A DNA stretch of 64,000 nucleotides from Raphanus sativus (taxonomy: Eukaryota; Streptophyta; Magnoliopsida; Brassicales; Brassicaceae): the NCBI RefSeq assembly GCF_000801105.2, contig NC_079517.1:372001-436000 (forward strand), in the 5' to 3' direction. Within the stretch, counting starts at the first letter, position 1, and every line of letters begins with the position of its first letter. Positions 36,930-49,132 of this stretch are shown piece by piece. A program made the position numbers and the translations under genes. A model generated the notes under the pieces. It was not told the origin of the DNA and did not search any database. It was given only the letters and a program-made list of their open reading frames with translations.

Positions 36930-37756
36930 ATGGGTGATCATAACAGCTCACAAGCATCTTACATCCATTTGGTACCGATTTAATCACCTTTCTGTTCTCA
37001 AATCACTCTGATCTTGATTTTTTTTAGTTTTGTAAAAGAGATTGATATTTTATTTCTTGGTTGATGATTATATGGTATACAATAGACGATCGTCATTCCC
37101 CATCATATATATAAATTTGTTTTTTTTTATGGGACGCAGGTGCATCATTTGATAGAAGAATGTATAGTATTCAACATGGGCAAAGAAGAATGTATGGATG
37201 CCCTGCTCAAGCATGCTAATATCAAGCCTATCATCACTTCCACAGGTATACATAACACACGCATATATGTATCGGACTATATATATGAAATGGTAGATTC
37301 GATCCAAAAAAAAAGAAGAAGGAGATGGTAGATATATACTCTCTCCGTTTCATAATAGATGATGTTTTAGAAGGATAATCTTGTTTCAAATTAGATGAAG
37401 TTTTGAGATTTTAAGGTTACTTTAATTTTATTGGAAACTATTCAACCAATTAGATTTTACAGTCTTTTTAATTATTGGTTAAGTGATTTTAAAATTATAT
37501 CTTTAAAATATCTTTTAATTAAAGAAATATAATTTTCTTAATTTTTATGCATTAGGTAAAACATCAAGTATTATGAAACAGAAAGAGTATATATTAGATA
37601 AGGAGTAAAGAATTGGTTAATATGGCAGTGTGGAAGGAGCTAGCGAAAGAGAACAAGGAGTTCTTCGAGGCATACGAGAGAAGAAGAGAAGAAATACCGA
37701 CCGAGAAAGAGACAGCTCGAAGAATCCAAGATTTGCTTTCACGAACTTCAATCTAA
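36930..37756 (+). CDS. Plant protein 1589 (TIGR01589) family, 91 aa
   Basis: Three exons (36930-36971, 37140-37245, 37629-37756) join to 91 residues starting MGDHNSSQASYIHL. The core VHHLIEECIVFNMGKEECMD...LLKHANIKPIITSTVWKEL is the plant-specific TIGR01589 domain. The C terminus is charged and probably helical (EFFEAYERRREEIP). There is no signal peptide or membrane span. The molecular function of the family is unknown to me; a small helical partner protein is a guess. A Stowaway-like MITE occupies most of intron 2. Position fits At5g02580 (recalled). Confidence 0.87.
37339..37587. mobile_element. Stowaway-like MITE in intron 2
   Basis: This 249-bp element begins CTCTCTCCGTTTCATAATA and ends with the near reverse complement TATTATGAAACAGAAAGAG. 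TA lies on each side, the Tc1/mariner-type target duplication. It sits inside intron 2 (37246-37628) of the TIGR01589 gene without touching the splice sites. Confidence 0.82.
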
Positions 37757-37913
37757 GACTACGACACCTACTTACATATATGCATGTGTGTGCATGTATG
37801 TATGAATAAACCGATTCTATATACGCTTTTAAAATATGTATTGTAAATTTGTAATCTTTAGCAGGGAATGAATAATTATTTTTCGCCAACGGGGAAATCA
37901 CCTTTTCATCTTG

Positions 37914-38030
37914 GCTTTGAAATGGTAATCTATTTATCAGTCGAGTATAATATTTTTGCATATTCCCAATTTGGCGATTTTATGGTAATCTATTTATCAG
38001 TCAAGTATAATATTTTTTCTTTAAATCCGT
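37914..38030. repeat. 60-bp direct repeat, two copies
   Basis: 'atggtaatctatttatcagt' recurs exactly 60 bp apart (about 37922 and 37982), followed in both copies by 'agtataatattttt'. It lies just downstream of the TIGR01589 gene. Confidence 0.85.
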
Positions 38031-38118
38031 TTATATTACTTTTTCTGACAAAATGTTTATATTACTTATGAATGACTTCTATGTAGTTTCGTAGTAAATA
38101 CCTCCAAACTGTATACCT

Positions 38119-39197
38119 AGAATTCTTTCTCTAGAATTCTCTCTGCCATTTCTCTAGACTTTCACACTTGAACTTCGCCTCCGGCCAGGACCGGCCCTGG
38201 GCTAAAGCTGGTAAAACCCATGCTTTAAGCGCCAAATTATATTATATATTTAGAAGGTAGTAAATTTATGTCAGTTCATTGTAGTGTAGTAGTTGTAGGT
38301 GTAAATGTTAACTTATGTGGGCATAATTCGATTCTTGGTCTATTCTTTTAGAGAAAATATATTTTTATAGGTGGTCTGGGCTTTAGGCGCCTAAAACCAA
38401 CGGACCGGTACTGCCTCCGGCCGGCGGGTTTGGCTCCTTGCCACCGCCGGTCCGGCCAAAGCTTTCTTCTCTTTTTTTCTTCCCTGTTTCGTTTTTCCGA
38501 CACGGTTTCTTCAATCTTTGTACCGTGTTTTTTTTATTCCGACTACCCACCGTCTACGTTGGTGGTGGTTCGGCTTTGGTGTTCCGGGAGACGGTGGGTT
38601 CGCCATCGTTTATCGCCGGCGGTTGAATCTGGGGCCGTACCGTTTCTTTTCCGGTGGCGGTTGCTGGCTTTCGGTCCTCCTGGAAGATTTCGAGCTGTTG
38701 AAAAGGTGTTTGATGGCCGAATTCGGAGGAGATCTCGGTGTATCCGATGGAGTCTCTATGAAAGTCGGGCCTTGGCGTAATTGACTCCGATTTCAATATC
38801 CCCAATACTGTTGTTGGTGATGAAATCTGGTGGTCGCAATTTGTTGTCCCGGTGTGTTCGGTGGGTGATTCAGTTTCGATTACAGCGTCGACCTCTTCAT
38901 GGGGAGGAAGTGGATGATTTGCGTTCCGGCGAGATGTCGGTCTTTTGGTCCCGGCGGCGACCACCAACCGCTAGAGATGACGACGCGTCATTTTTCAACA
39001 CGTGTTCCGTGGTGTTGCGGTTTCCACACACGTGGGGTGAGACGTAGAGAGTGATGGAACTTTGGGTCTCAATTTTTGGATTTGGTGGTTTGGGTCGTGG
39101 GCTATCAGATTAGAATATGTGTATGTTTGGGCCATTTTTGGGCCGTGTACTGTTCTTTGTGTTTAATAAATATTTCAGATGGCATTAAAAAAAAAAA
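38119..39197 (+). mobile_element. Poly(A) retroposon, Sadhu-like
   Basis: A GC-rich 1.08-kb unit ends in an A-run (39187-39200) and is bracketed by the 13-bp duplication AAACTGTATACCT (38106-38118 and 39198-39210). Overlapping frames of 60-140 codons exist in several phases, but none contains a recognisable domain. Intronless, A-tailed, duplicated target and non-coding describes the Brassicaceae Sadhu class; the name is inferred. A hAT MITE (38186-38413) has inserted near its 5' end, so the original unit was about 0.84 kb. Confidence 0.78.
38186..38413. mobile_element. hAT-type MITE nested in the retroposon
   Basis: The 228-bp element begins CAGGACCGGCCC and ends ACGGACCGGTACTG, imperfect inverted repeats. 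It is flanked by an 8-bp duplication, CCTCCGGC (38178-38185 and 38414-38421), as expected for hAT transposition. Confidence 0.88.
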
Positions 39198-39210
39198 AAA
39201 CTGTATACCT

Positions 39211-40598
39211 CAAACCTTGTTTTTGAAACAATTAAATTTGATTTTCAAGTAAAACGTAAATAACTTCTGGGCTTAGCTTTATCTCTAAACACTTCATAGA
39301 CATCATACGGCTCACTCATGACATCCCACCCTTGATAGTTATCATATATCTCTTTTAATTCTGTGCACCTCGACATTAGTTAGTCTGAGCCGTGTTTAGC
39401 TAGAAAACACATTGCTCAGAAGAAAACTGCTACGACAGACATCGAATGGTAGGAATGCCGCGTGGAAGACACGTGGGCCACGTGGGAATGTTCGTCACTG
39501 TATAGGATTGCGTGTTAGGATTTGGTTAAAAACTCTGCTTGTGTTTCTTTTCCTCTTCTTTTAACATTGAAGCCAGAAATCCGGTGGAATCAGAAAAATA
39601 TCGATAAATTTGGATTTTATTCATTATTCATTTCGAATACAAAAATTCAGCTATTTCTAATTCTACAAACCATAACAGATATTAATATGTAATATTCATA
39701 AGAAATAAATCAAACCAAAAATATTAATATTTTAAAAAAGAATATCTGATTCAGTTCGCTATATGCATGTATTACATATTTTAAATTTTATATATGTCAT
39801 ATAAATATCATATTTTATATAAGTTTTACAATATTTTTATTATTAATTATTAGAATTTTTTAAAAAGTAAATAACTTTTTATTTTTGTAGTAAGTAAATA
39901 ATAGCATTTTACAGATTAAATCAGATATTTGATAAAAATCTAAAATTTTTAGATATTTAAAATTGAATATCTAAATAACTGCGGATCATATCAATTAAAT
40001 AGTTAATTATTTGAATAAAATAAATCGGATTAAATACTTTTAAACATCCAAAAAATCTATTTGTGCCCACTTCTAATGTTTGTTATGTTTCCAGTTGATC
40101 TTTATTTATTGTTCTCCATATTCAAAACCATGTTTTCGGTTAGTTGACTGGACCATTTTTAACTTTTCTTTTTTTTGTTAGAATTTTTCGTTTCACTTTT
40201 TTTATAGGAAATCCAATCATTGTAAATAGACTATTTTACTGTGAAATGAATTTGGATGTTGGTAGTTACAACCACAATTTTTTTATCACTATGGCAATTC
40301 AACATCGGTCCATTCTAACTTTTTTCCTTCTGGTTAGCTACAGATGATAAGATGAATAATATTACATGGAGGAACATTAACGTATGTACTTGAGATGGCG
40401 AGTCTAGTTTCAGTTCAGTTTAACATATTCACTTCGTCTTATTTATTTAAATATATTAAGCTCACTTATAATATAGTGATCAGTTTGATTCAGCATGAGT
40501 ATGAGCCGGCTAGAGTCCAATTGAAGCGTGACCAACAAAATATTTTAAGAAACTTCGACATGGTATATACTAGTTATAACCGAGCCGATAAACAGCTA
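39211..40598. other. Intergenic with an orphan G-box pair
   Basis: Two CACGTG words lie 9 bp apart (39470-39475 and 39479-39484), in a segment that looks like a promoter but precedes no gene. The remainder is AT-rich repeat. Frames at 40144-40679 show no family. Confidence 0.4.
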
Positions 40599-41327
40599 TC
40601 TATACTATTAAAGTACAAGCACATTTGGATTTTTACTCTGTTTACCTCTATTAAAGAAGTTTTCTTTTGTATTCATTAATGACATTTTGGACATTTTACA
40701 TTGGTTTCTTTTTTAATTGTTTTTGGTTTGTCATTAACCACCGGTTTCCTAATTCAATTTTGGTATGTGATTATTCCGTGTTTGATACTGCATCATTTTA
40801 ATATTTTTCCAACCGGACATGTTTGAAATTGCATCGTTTTTTCTCAAACTATTTAATGGTTTGGTTTTAAACCGCTTTTTCCTAAATATAATCCCAACTA
40901 TCTAACAAAAATTATTTATAAAAAATAAAAATTGTTTATTGGTTCAACCAGTGGTTCAACCGGTAACTGGATTTCGATTTTAGTAGTTTTTATTGGATTT
41001 TTAAATTTTGTTTTTTTTTTCAAACCCGAACTGAATTTATCTTTGATCAACCGGTAATCCGTTCAACCGCAGGTCTCAATCGAATTTCAAAACACCGATC
41101 AAAACTATAAAACTGTTATATTGATTTATATTTAAAATATCTAATTCAAAATTAAAAACCTAAAAATACATGTATAATATAGTTTTACCGAACATAAATC
41201 TGGATATAAAATACATATATGAGACGGATTATATAAATACATATACAAGACGGATTATATAAATGTGATTATATAAAATTTTCACCAAACATAAACCCGC
41301 GTTTTGAAAGCGCGGGTCAAAATCTAG
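40599..41327 (+). mobile_element. Non-autonomous Helitron, 729 bp
   Basis: The element starts TCTATACTATTAAAG after A, and ends with the hairpin CCCGCG-TTTTGAAAG-CGCGGG (41296-41316), TCAAAAT and CTAG before T. The 3' end is nearly identical to that of the element ending at 15662, so both belong to one subfamily. It has no coding capacity. Confidence 0.87.
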
Positions 41328-41426
41328 TACTTTGTTAAAAGTATACCTTTTCTTCCACTGATGGTGTTATTTCCATAGAATACATTTTCACTGGTATAGT
41401 GTTATTTCTATAGAATACTAACAATA

Positions 41427-41864
41427 CCCCCTTCGTTTCTGAAAAAAAAAATATTTTGTTTATAATAATAAATTTTCTAGATTTTAAAATATTTTAATAA
41501 TTGATGTTGATAAGTTGTATAGTTTTAGGAAAAACTAACTGAATTTTTTTGAATTGTTTAAATATTATTATAGTTGATAGTTATTTGAAAATATATTTTT
41601 AAATAAACAATAAATTTAATCATAAACATTCATTATATTTTTAATATGCATGAACAGAGGCAGACGGAACTACACCTAGAGTAGGAGGGGCAGCTGCCCC
41701 CATGAATTTTTCAAATTAATGTATTTTTGTACTGACTTTTTATAATGCTCCGGTTTTTATTGAAGTATTAAAATGTATTTTAGAATTCTGTCCTGGATAA
41801 CAAATATTTCTAGATCGCCACTAACATGAACATTTTTTAAAAAAAAATTCGGGAATGGAGAGAG
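41427..41864. mobile_element. Stowaway-like MITE carrying a decayed hAT insertion
   Basis: The ends CCCCCTTCGTTTCTGAA and TTCGGGAATGGAGAGAG are imperfect inverted repeats beside TA dinucleotides. Inside, about 41655-41823 runs from CAGAGGCAGAC to GATCGCCACTA with flanking 'catgaa' words, suggesting a degenerate hAT MITE. Confidence 0.55.
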
Positions 41865-43154
41865 TAATATTCAAAATAAAATAATATTTGTTAAAATATA
41901 TGACTGAAGTCTGAAGTTAAATCACATATCAAACAATATCAATCTTTGTTTATATCTTTATTGATAAAAACAGGTAAAGTGAATGCAAACGAGATTAGTT
42001 TCCTAGTTCAGATTGTTGATCTTGGCAGCTTTACAAGACACTGTTAATTTTTTCATCCTTTGCAATTTATTTAAAAGAACAAAAAAGTACCTAAATTTGA
42101 AAGAACCAACAAGTACCTACATTTGAAAGTTAATCAATATTGTTTCTTCATAACTGATTCGAGTGTGGTAACATTTTCTAGATATCCAGCGTTTGCAAAA
42201 CGAATTTTAAATTATAGAAAGCGAGCAAGAAAAGATGTCAACATCACGAAGGAGAAAAAGAGCAAGCAAGAAAACGAAATGTTTAAAAAGACAAAGTTTA
42301 GAAACAGCAACGAATACGTAATGTAGCGTTCTCATGCAATTTCAGTTATTTTATTTTCTGTTTGTTATTTTAAAAAAACTTTTGGACGGTCCGCTTTATT
42401 TGCGTAACCTTCGCATATACTTGTTGTTCCAACGTTGACATCACATTTGGTCAATCTAAGTGTTTTCATGAACGTGGAGGGATTAAAAATAATATTCGTA
42501 GCCACAAGTTCACACGAGTATAAGACGAAGAAGAGTTTCAATGAGAATAATTCAACAAATGATTGATTTTTTGTTGTTGTGATTCAGTTATGACTTTTGT
42601 TTTGTATGAGTAATGCTGATACTAGCGGTAACCTAAAGATGACTAGTAGAATGGAAACTAGCGAATTGATTAAAACGAACCAAAGGCATTGAATATAAAC
42701 AATGAGTTTTTGTTTGTATTGATATTAAGTGGTTGATGATGATATCTATCTAAAATGATACTTCTTCCGTGATCAAGTGTATTTTTCATTTCATACACAC
42801 TTTTAACCAAATCATTCAGCTTTTAAATTTGCCAATGAAGATTTTTTGAAACCTCATAGTCAAATGTTCCAGTTTCCATGATCCTTATAAGCCCATTGAT
42901 ATGAAAGCCCATCAAATCGTTTAAGAACTCCAATTTTTGTTTCAACTCCTTTGATAGTTTTGAAAATAAACTCCGTTCGATACTAATTTCTTAAGAAAAT
43001 TTGAAAATTCTTATATGCCATCACCAACACAGCGAACTTACGAAAGAGAGTAACGATTTCATAAACTGTATTCCAAAATAAACATATAGCAACATAGAAG
43101 AAAACATAGCAATAAACTTAACAGAAAAAATGGAATACTACAGGTATAGAGAGA
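41865..43154. other. Intergenic; NAKR1 3' flank
   Basis: AT-rich DNA. Plus-strand frame 42123-42326 is Lys-rich and unmatched. No gene is supported. Confidence 0.45.
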
Positions 43155-44391
43155 TTACTTCTGAATAGTCTCAGGCCAAACCTGGGCGTTTTTAACTTTG
43201 GAAATACTCGCCAGCACAGTTAACGGTGTTACGTCTCCCGTCACGGTTACCTTCTTTCCAGCGAAGTCTATGTTAAACGACGTCACGCCTACACACAACG
43301 ACCAAAAGCACCGGAAACAGAGTATTTTAACAACCTAAAAGATTGCCGCTAAATCAACGATATAAATAAGTTAGTTGTTAATTATTACCTTTCAGTTTCG
43401 AAAGATGTTTCTTGACTTTTCCTGCACAGCCTTTGCAGTGAAGTGACACTCTCAAGACTACCACCTTTACACAAAGATTGTTAAGTTTTATATTTCAGAC
43501 ATAATCTCATGCTTGGCAAACTTAAGAAGTAATAATAATATTCGATGATTTTACTTGATCAGACGATGAGTTCTTCTCCGTTGGCGGCGGTGACGGTGGA
43601 GGAGGAGGTGGTGGAGGTTGTGGAGGAGAGAACTTGAAATCCGGAGACGAAACATCTTTATCTTCGAGAGAGCTATGAGATGCTGTCGGAGAAGCTTTTG
43701 TAGGTTCGGAGAAAGGAATATTATCCGGAGACGAAGCATCTTTATCTTCAAGAGAGCCTTGAGATGCTGTGGGAGAAGCTTTTGTGGGTTCATAGAAAGG
43801 ATTATTAGGAGACATAACCGGGTCATAGTCCAAGAACCCATCGAAGAAATCAGGTTGCTTCTTCTCCAAGAAAGACGAAGTAGAAGAAGAAGAAGAAAGA
43901 TGCTTAGAGGCGTTTATTACCGATGTATCCTCATGAGTCTTGTCCAAACCATCAGACGTGGTTATCTCCGGTTCAATAGGTATTGGAATAGGGTCAGAAT
44001 CCACAAACCCGTCAAAGAAAACCGGGTTGCTCAATAAATACCTTGAAGAGCCTTGAGGAGTGTCACTGGTGAAACAACTAATAGGTGACTTACCAGCGTC
44101 ACGCTGACTTTTCTTGCTCTTCCTCTTCGCAGCACGTGTTTGCTCGCTGCTCTCTGGACCTAACCTAGTCTTGAGAGGAGTATGATACGTAGAAGATGAA
44201 GAAGAAGGAGCAGAGGAGGAGTTATGGTTTGGAGAAGGAGGAGGAGTGAACCTCCGACCGTCACGTATGATTGGGTTATGACGGTCGATGGCTCGACCAC
44301 CGAGCCGGACCGTGGATGAAGAAGAAGGTTGTGAGGGTTGGTCCATGGTTGAGCAAATGTTTCTTGTTGATGCTTGAGATGCACATAACAT
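43155..44391 (-). CDS. NAKR1: NAKR1-like heavy-metal-associated domain protein
   Basis: Three exons (43555-44391, 43389-43464, 43155-43288) give 348 residues. The first 279 are Ser/Pro-rich and include the conserved motifs GGRAIDRHNPIIRDGRR near the N terminus and DTPQGSSRYLLSNPVFFDGF mid-protein. Two EPTKASPTAS repeats and a polyproline stretch follow. Exons 2-3 encode the HMA domain with metal-binding motif HCKGC (CKGC at 289-292), ending KVKNAQVWPE. NAKR1 is a phloem metal-binding protein needed for Na/K balance, root meristem function and long-distance transport of FT. All phases agree and no lesion is seen. Position matches At5g02600 (recalled). Confidence 0.93.
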
Positions 44392-44830
44392 TTTTTAGTC
44401 TTCTTCTTTTTTTGCTTATGATGCCAAATAGTTTTAAGAGAGAGTCTGTGTATAGAAATAAAAACAGGGAGAGGTTTATGTGGTGACATAAATGAAATAA
44501 GATAAATTTTTTTGGGTTGAGGGAATCCACTTTAGAAAAAGTTGTATTGTTATTCGGATTCTTATGAAGCCAATGTATATGAGATAGTTAGGTGGCCTTT
44601 GAAACCGTGGCGAATTATTGTGACTGGAATGAGTTGATGCCTTCATGGCCATGCTTTACTGATAATTTCGAATCTAATTCTCATAACCACCATACTATAT
44701 AAAGAGGTTCAGAATCTGATGCTTTGGGGGAAGCTTATTATTCCTCTGCTTTTAACTATTCCACTTTCTCGCCATGAAGTGTGTTCTTTAGTAATAAAGC
44801 CCATGAGATAAATATAGTTACTAGGCCGTT
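44392..44830. other. NAKR1 5' flank
   Basis: Leader and promoter region of NAKR1, divergent from RPL35. Minus-strand frames here overlap the leader and look non-coding. Confidence 0.5.
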
Positions 44831-44914
44831 TTGCGGCCCATTATATTTGAGTTATAAGGGCTTTCAACCCATTAGGCATCGTATAAATTGCCTGCTTCCT
44901 CCAAATTAGGGTTT
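44831..44914 (+). promoter_or_regulatory. RPL35 promoter: site II and telo-box
   Basis: A GGCCCA word (44836-44841) and TTAGGGTTT (44906-44914, the reverse complement of AAACCCTAA) precede the RPL35 start. This pair is typical of plant ribosomal-protein promoters bound by TCP and telo-box factors. Confidence 0.7.
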
Positions 44915-44990
44915 TGGGACACTTGGGAGTTGGAGCCAGAAACGAAAACGAGGAAGCAGAAGAGTTCAACACCAGAAAGCAAAGCTCACG

Positions 44991-45923
<933 letters not shown>

Positions 45924-46428
45924 TTTCAATGTTTCATTCTCCAGGATTCCTTACTAGGAATGATTCAGCTTTTTGATTATTCACTTATTTTGTCCACCTT
46001 TGTTTTTTTACTCAAGTTTTGTCATGTAACAGTCAAATCTATCTCTCACTCCTCGAAAACATTGTTTCGTAATAATTGAAATTGAACCAGTTCTCGGCTT
46101 TGTGTTTTTCCCTAGGTAATTTTGATATTTTGTCAAGGTTTATTTATTTCAATCAGAAGACGAAATGAAAAATAAGTTAGTTTGGGTAATAACTAAGTTT
46201 GAACTATTTAGAATTGTAGATATAACATATTCATTGGTTGATTTTTAGATTAGAAACTAAATGCTGATTTGTAGAATCACACATTTGAAAATGGTATGTT
46301 AGGACCACAAGGTTGATTGATGTATAAGCTTGTATTGTCGCCTACAAGTCCATTTTACAATTTTCGAACTATAAATAGGAAGAGAACACAGTTTCAAGAG
46401 ATGAAAACAAAATAGAACAAAAAGAAGT
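45924..46428. other. Intergenic; RPL35 3' end
   Basis: RPL35 3' untranslated sequence, then AT-rich spacer. Nothing else is seen. Confidence 0.5.
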
Positions 46429-46502
46429 CGACCACAGTGGGAGTCGAACCCACGACCTTTTGATCCGAAGTCAAACGCGCTAATCCACTGCGCTATGCGG
46501 TC
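46429..46502 (-). tRNA. trnR-UCG: tRNA-Arg (TCG)
   Basis: The minus strand folds as a 74-nt cloverleaf. The acceptor is GACCGCA with TGTGGTC and discriminator G. The anticodon loop CTTCGGA gives anticodon TCG, which reads CGA, and the T arm contains GTGGGTTCGACTCCCAC. It has no intron. A Mutator-type MITE starts 110 bp upstream of its 5' end. Confidence 0.95.
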
Positions 46503-46611
46503 TGGATGATAATCAGCTTCTCTTTCTTCCTCACCTTCTTTCGCTATATGTATCTGCTTGCCGTAGTAACTATTTGTGTCATTCGCGTGAAGAGCGTGGC
46601 ACGGTACATGT

Positions 46612-47116
46612 GGGAAAACGGCTAATTCATACATCAACTGCGGAGTGCGGTCCCGATCAGTACATAAACTGGAGGCTTGTGCAAAAACATACACCAACTC
46701 CATTTTTATTTGAAATTCATACATCAACTAATACTCTTGTGTCAAAACCTACATAAACTGCGTTTCCGTTAGTTTGATTGTAACGACAGCTTATGTGGAT
46801 TTAACGTTGATTACGTGGATTAGGGAGTTTATTACGTGGTATATTAGACCGAGATTAATAATAAACGACGTCGTTTTGGTCTAATATACCACGTAATAAA
46901 CTCCCTAATCCACGTAATCAACGTTAAATCCACATAAGCTGTCGTTACAATCAAACTAACGGAAACGCAATTTATGTAGGTTTTGACACAAGAGTATTAG
47001 TTGATGTATGAATTTCAAATAAAAATGGAGTTGGTGTATGTTTTTGCACAGGCCTCCAGTTTATGTACTGATCGGGACCGCACCCCGCAGTTGATGTATG
47101 AATTAGCCGTTTTCCC
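46612..47116. mobile_element. Mutator-type MITE with 239-bp inverted arms
   Basis: Arms 46612-46850 and 46878-47116 are reverse complements with only about three differences that I can see, separated by 27 bp containing the palindrome AAACGACGTCGTTT. Ends are GGGAAAACGG and CCGTTTTCCC. The 10-bp duplication CGGTACATGT flanks it (46602-46611 and 47117-47126), within the 9-11 bp range of Mutator-like elements. It has no transposase. The same peptide appears in frames of opposite strand only because the arms are copies. A transcript would fold into a long hairpin. Confidence 0.93.
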
Positions 47117-47126
47117 CGGTACATGT

Positions 47127-47961
47127 CCATGGAAACAGGCAGATAGCGATGTTTCACGGCCTTATCCAACTTTTGTCATAAGTCTAGCGCGTGAGCCGCT
47201 AGTGGAACTAATCTTTTTTTTGTTCAACAAATAGTGGAACTAATCCAATCATGAAACACATGATTTGGGAGTTTCAACCCGACTTTCAACGATAAGTATT
47301 TTTCAACGTTTCAACCAGAATTAAGTAACAAAATGGCCGTAATGTTTTGTATCAATCAGTGTCCGTTATTTTCCCACGTTCACACAGATAATACACCCAA
47401 TAATGGAGGCTCCATTCATAAAAAAAATATCTTGATATGTCATGTACTCATGTTCCAGTGACAATTGTTTTGTTTATCTATATTGTTCAGTAGCAAAGAG
47501 AACAACTCCTTTACGTTCAGTTCTTTGTTTTCTAGCAACTTATTTATTTAAAGTTGATCCTATTTGTATTCCGATAACATGCTTTGTTTTCAGCACTTCA
47601 AGATATTCAATAGTTTATAGTCTGTTCTATTAACTTGAATAGGTAAAGAATGCAGAAAAGTATTCTTGCTTTTTATTATAATTTTTTTGGCATCTTCCTG
47701 CTTATTATTCATAAAAGATCAAAATCTATAATAGAATACTTTTTCTCTGATTAACAACCAATATCTGAAAAAGGGTACTCCTCACTTTACGCATCATACA
47801 TTAGATAAGCTTTTGACATATATAACAAATGTTTGGTAAAACTGTTATAGAATGAAAATGCAAAATTAAAATGTTCAATTCAAATTTTAGTTTCATTCAG
47901 CTTTATTCAAAGTCTCAAACTGTCGTTTAACCTTTTGTTCTACCTTTTGTTCTACTCTAAG
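47127..47961. other. Intergenic, no gene seen
   Basis: AT-rich. Plus-strand frame 47442-47633 is hydrophobic and unmatched. Confidence 0.45.
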
Positions 47962-49124
47962 TATAGGTGTCAAATGGGCGGTCGTCCATTGGTCGTCCAC
48001 GTCCATATTTAAATGGACTTAATATGGACACACCCATTTTTTCCATGGGTTATTAATGGACAAAATATGGATGACCATTTAAAAAATGGTTTTTACGGGT
48101 TTTGGGTTTCATGTACATGGGTTGTCCAATGGACAAAAAAAAATCTAGGGTTTCAAAAAAAAATTGAATTTTTCTACCAAAACCGAAAAATCGGGTTTTC
48201 TCGCCAAAACCGGAAAATTGATTTTTCTCTATCAAAATCGTAAAATCGGGGTTTTCCGCGAAAATTGAGAAATTGGGTTTTCCCGCCAAAACTGAGAAAT
48301 CGAATTTTTCCGTCAAAACCGAAAAAATCGAGTTTTCTTGCCAAAATCGGGAAATCGAGTTTTCCGCTAAAACCGTAAAATCGCCAAAACCGTAAAATCG
48401 GGGTTTCTCCCAAAACTGAGAAATCGGGTTTTCCCGTCAAAACCAGAAAATTGGGTTTTCCCGCCAAAACCGGAAAATAGGGTTTTCCCGCCAAATCGGA
48501 AAATCAGGTTTTCCCGCCAAAACCTTAAAATCGGGTTATCCCGTCAAAACCATAAAATCAGGGTTTCCCGCCAAAACCGAAAATCGGATTTTCCCGCCAA
48601 ACCGTAAAATCAGATTTTCCCGCCAAAACCGTAAAATCGGGGTTTCCCGCCAAAACCATAAAATCGGGTTTTCCGGCCAAAACCGCAAAATCGATTTTCC
48701 CGTCAAACTGCAAAATCGAATTTTCCTGCCAAAACCGCAAAATCGGGATTTCCTGTCATAATCGGAAAATCAGGTTTTCCCGCCAAAATCGTAAAATCAA
48801 AATTTTCCGTTAAAATCGCAAAATCAAGTTTTCTTGCCAAAACCAAAATTGTTGTATTTGTGAACTAATGTATTGTTGTATTTATGGATTAATTTTAATT
48901 TTATGAACTTGTATATATAATTATAGGCTTATAAATTAAAATTTAAAGTTTTTTTTATATGGTCTATTATGGACTGTATGGCAGCCCATAAAAATATGAG
49001 TTTTAGTGGATATGATTCTTAATAGACATAGTTCTAATGGACATGATCACTCTTTGTCTACAAACAATAAATGAACAAATGGATATGGGCTAATGGACGT
49101 GGACTCGACGAGTTTACAGCTATA
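47962..49124. mobile_element. hAT-type element carrying a minisatellite
   Basis: The ends TATAGGTGTCAAATGGG and GAGTTTACAGCTATA are imperfect inverted repeats. An 8-bp duplication, ACTCTAAG, flanks the unit (47954-47961 and 49125-49132). Both flanking arms repeat 'ggtcgtcc', 'tccatta' and 'atggac' words. No transposase is encoded; most of the interior is the 28-bp tandem array described separately. Confidence 0.82.
48150..48845. repeat. 28-bp minisatellite, about 24-25 units
   Basis: The unit is close to 'aaaatcgggttttcccgcc' followed by 'aaaaccgt', 27-28 bp, repeated about 24-25 times with substitutions and small gaps. Because 28 is not a multiple of three, the minus-strand frames show cycling peptides such as GKPDFSVLAGKP; these are by-products. 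The array lies entirely inside the hAT-type element. Confidence 0.92.
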
Positions 49125-49132
49125 ACTCTAAG

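Noticed and set aside
38430..39047. Several 60-140-codon frames in GC-rich DNA
   Set aside because: Frames overlap in many phases and lie inside an A-tailed retroposon with target duplications; no domain is present.
43618..44037. 139-codon Arg-rich frame opposite NAKR1
   Set aside because: It is antisense to the NAKR1 first exon, whose protein matches the family throughout.
46299..47234. Identical small proteins on opposite strands
   Set aside because: They arise because the Mutator-type arms are inverted copies; one also runs across tRNA-Arg.
48053..48740. Repeat protein with GKPDFSVLAGKP units
   Set aside because: The frame cycles through a 28-bp non-coding minisatellite inside a transposon; there is no start context or conserved length.
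48150..48845. CRISPR-like array
   Set aside because: The units are contiguous and degenerate, with no unique spacers, and this is plant nuclear DNA.
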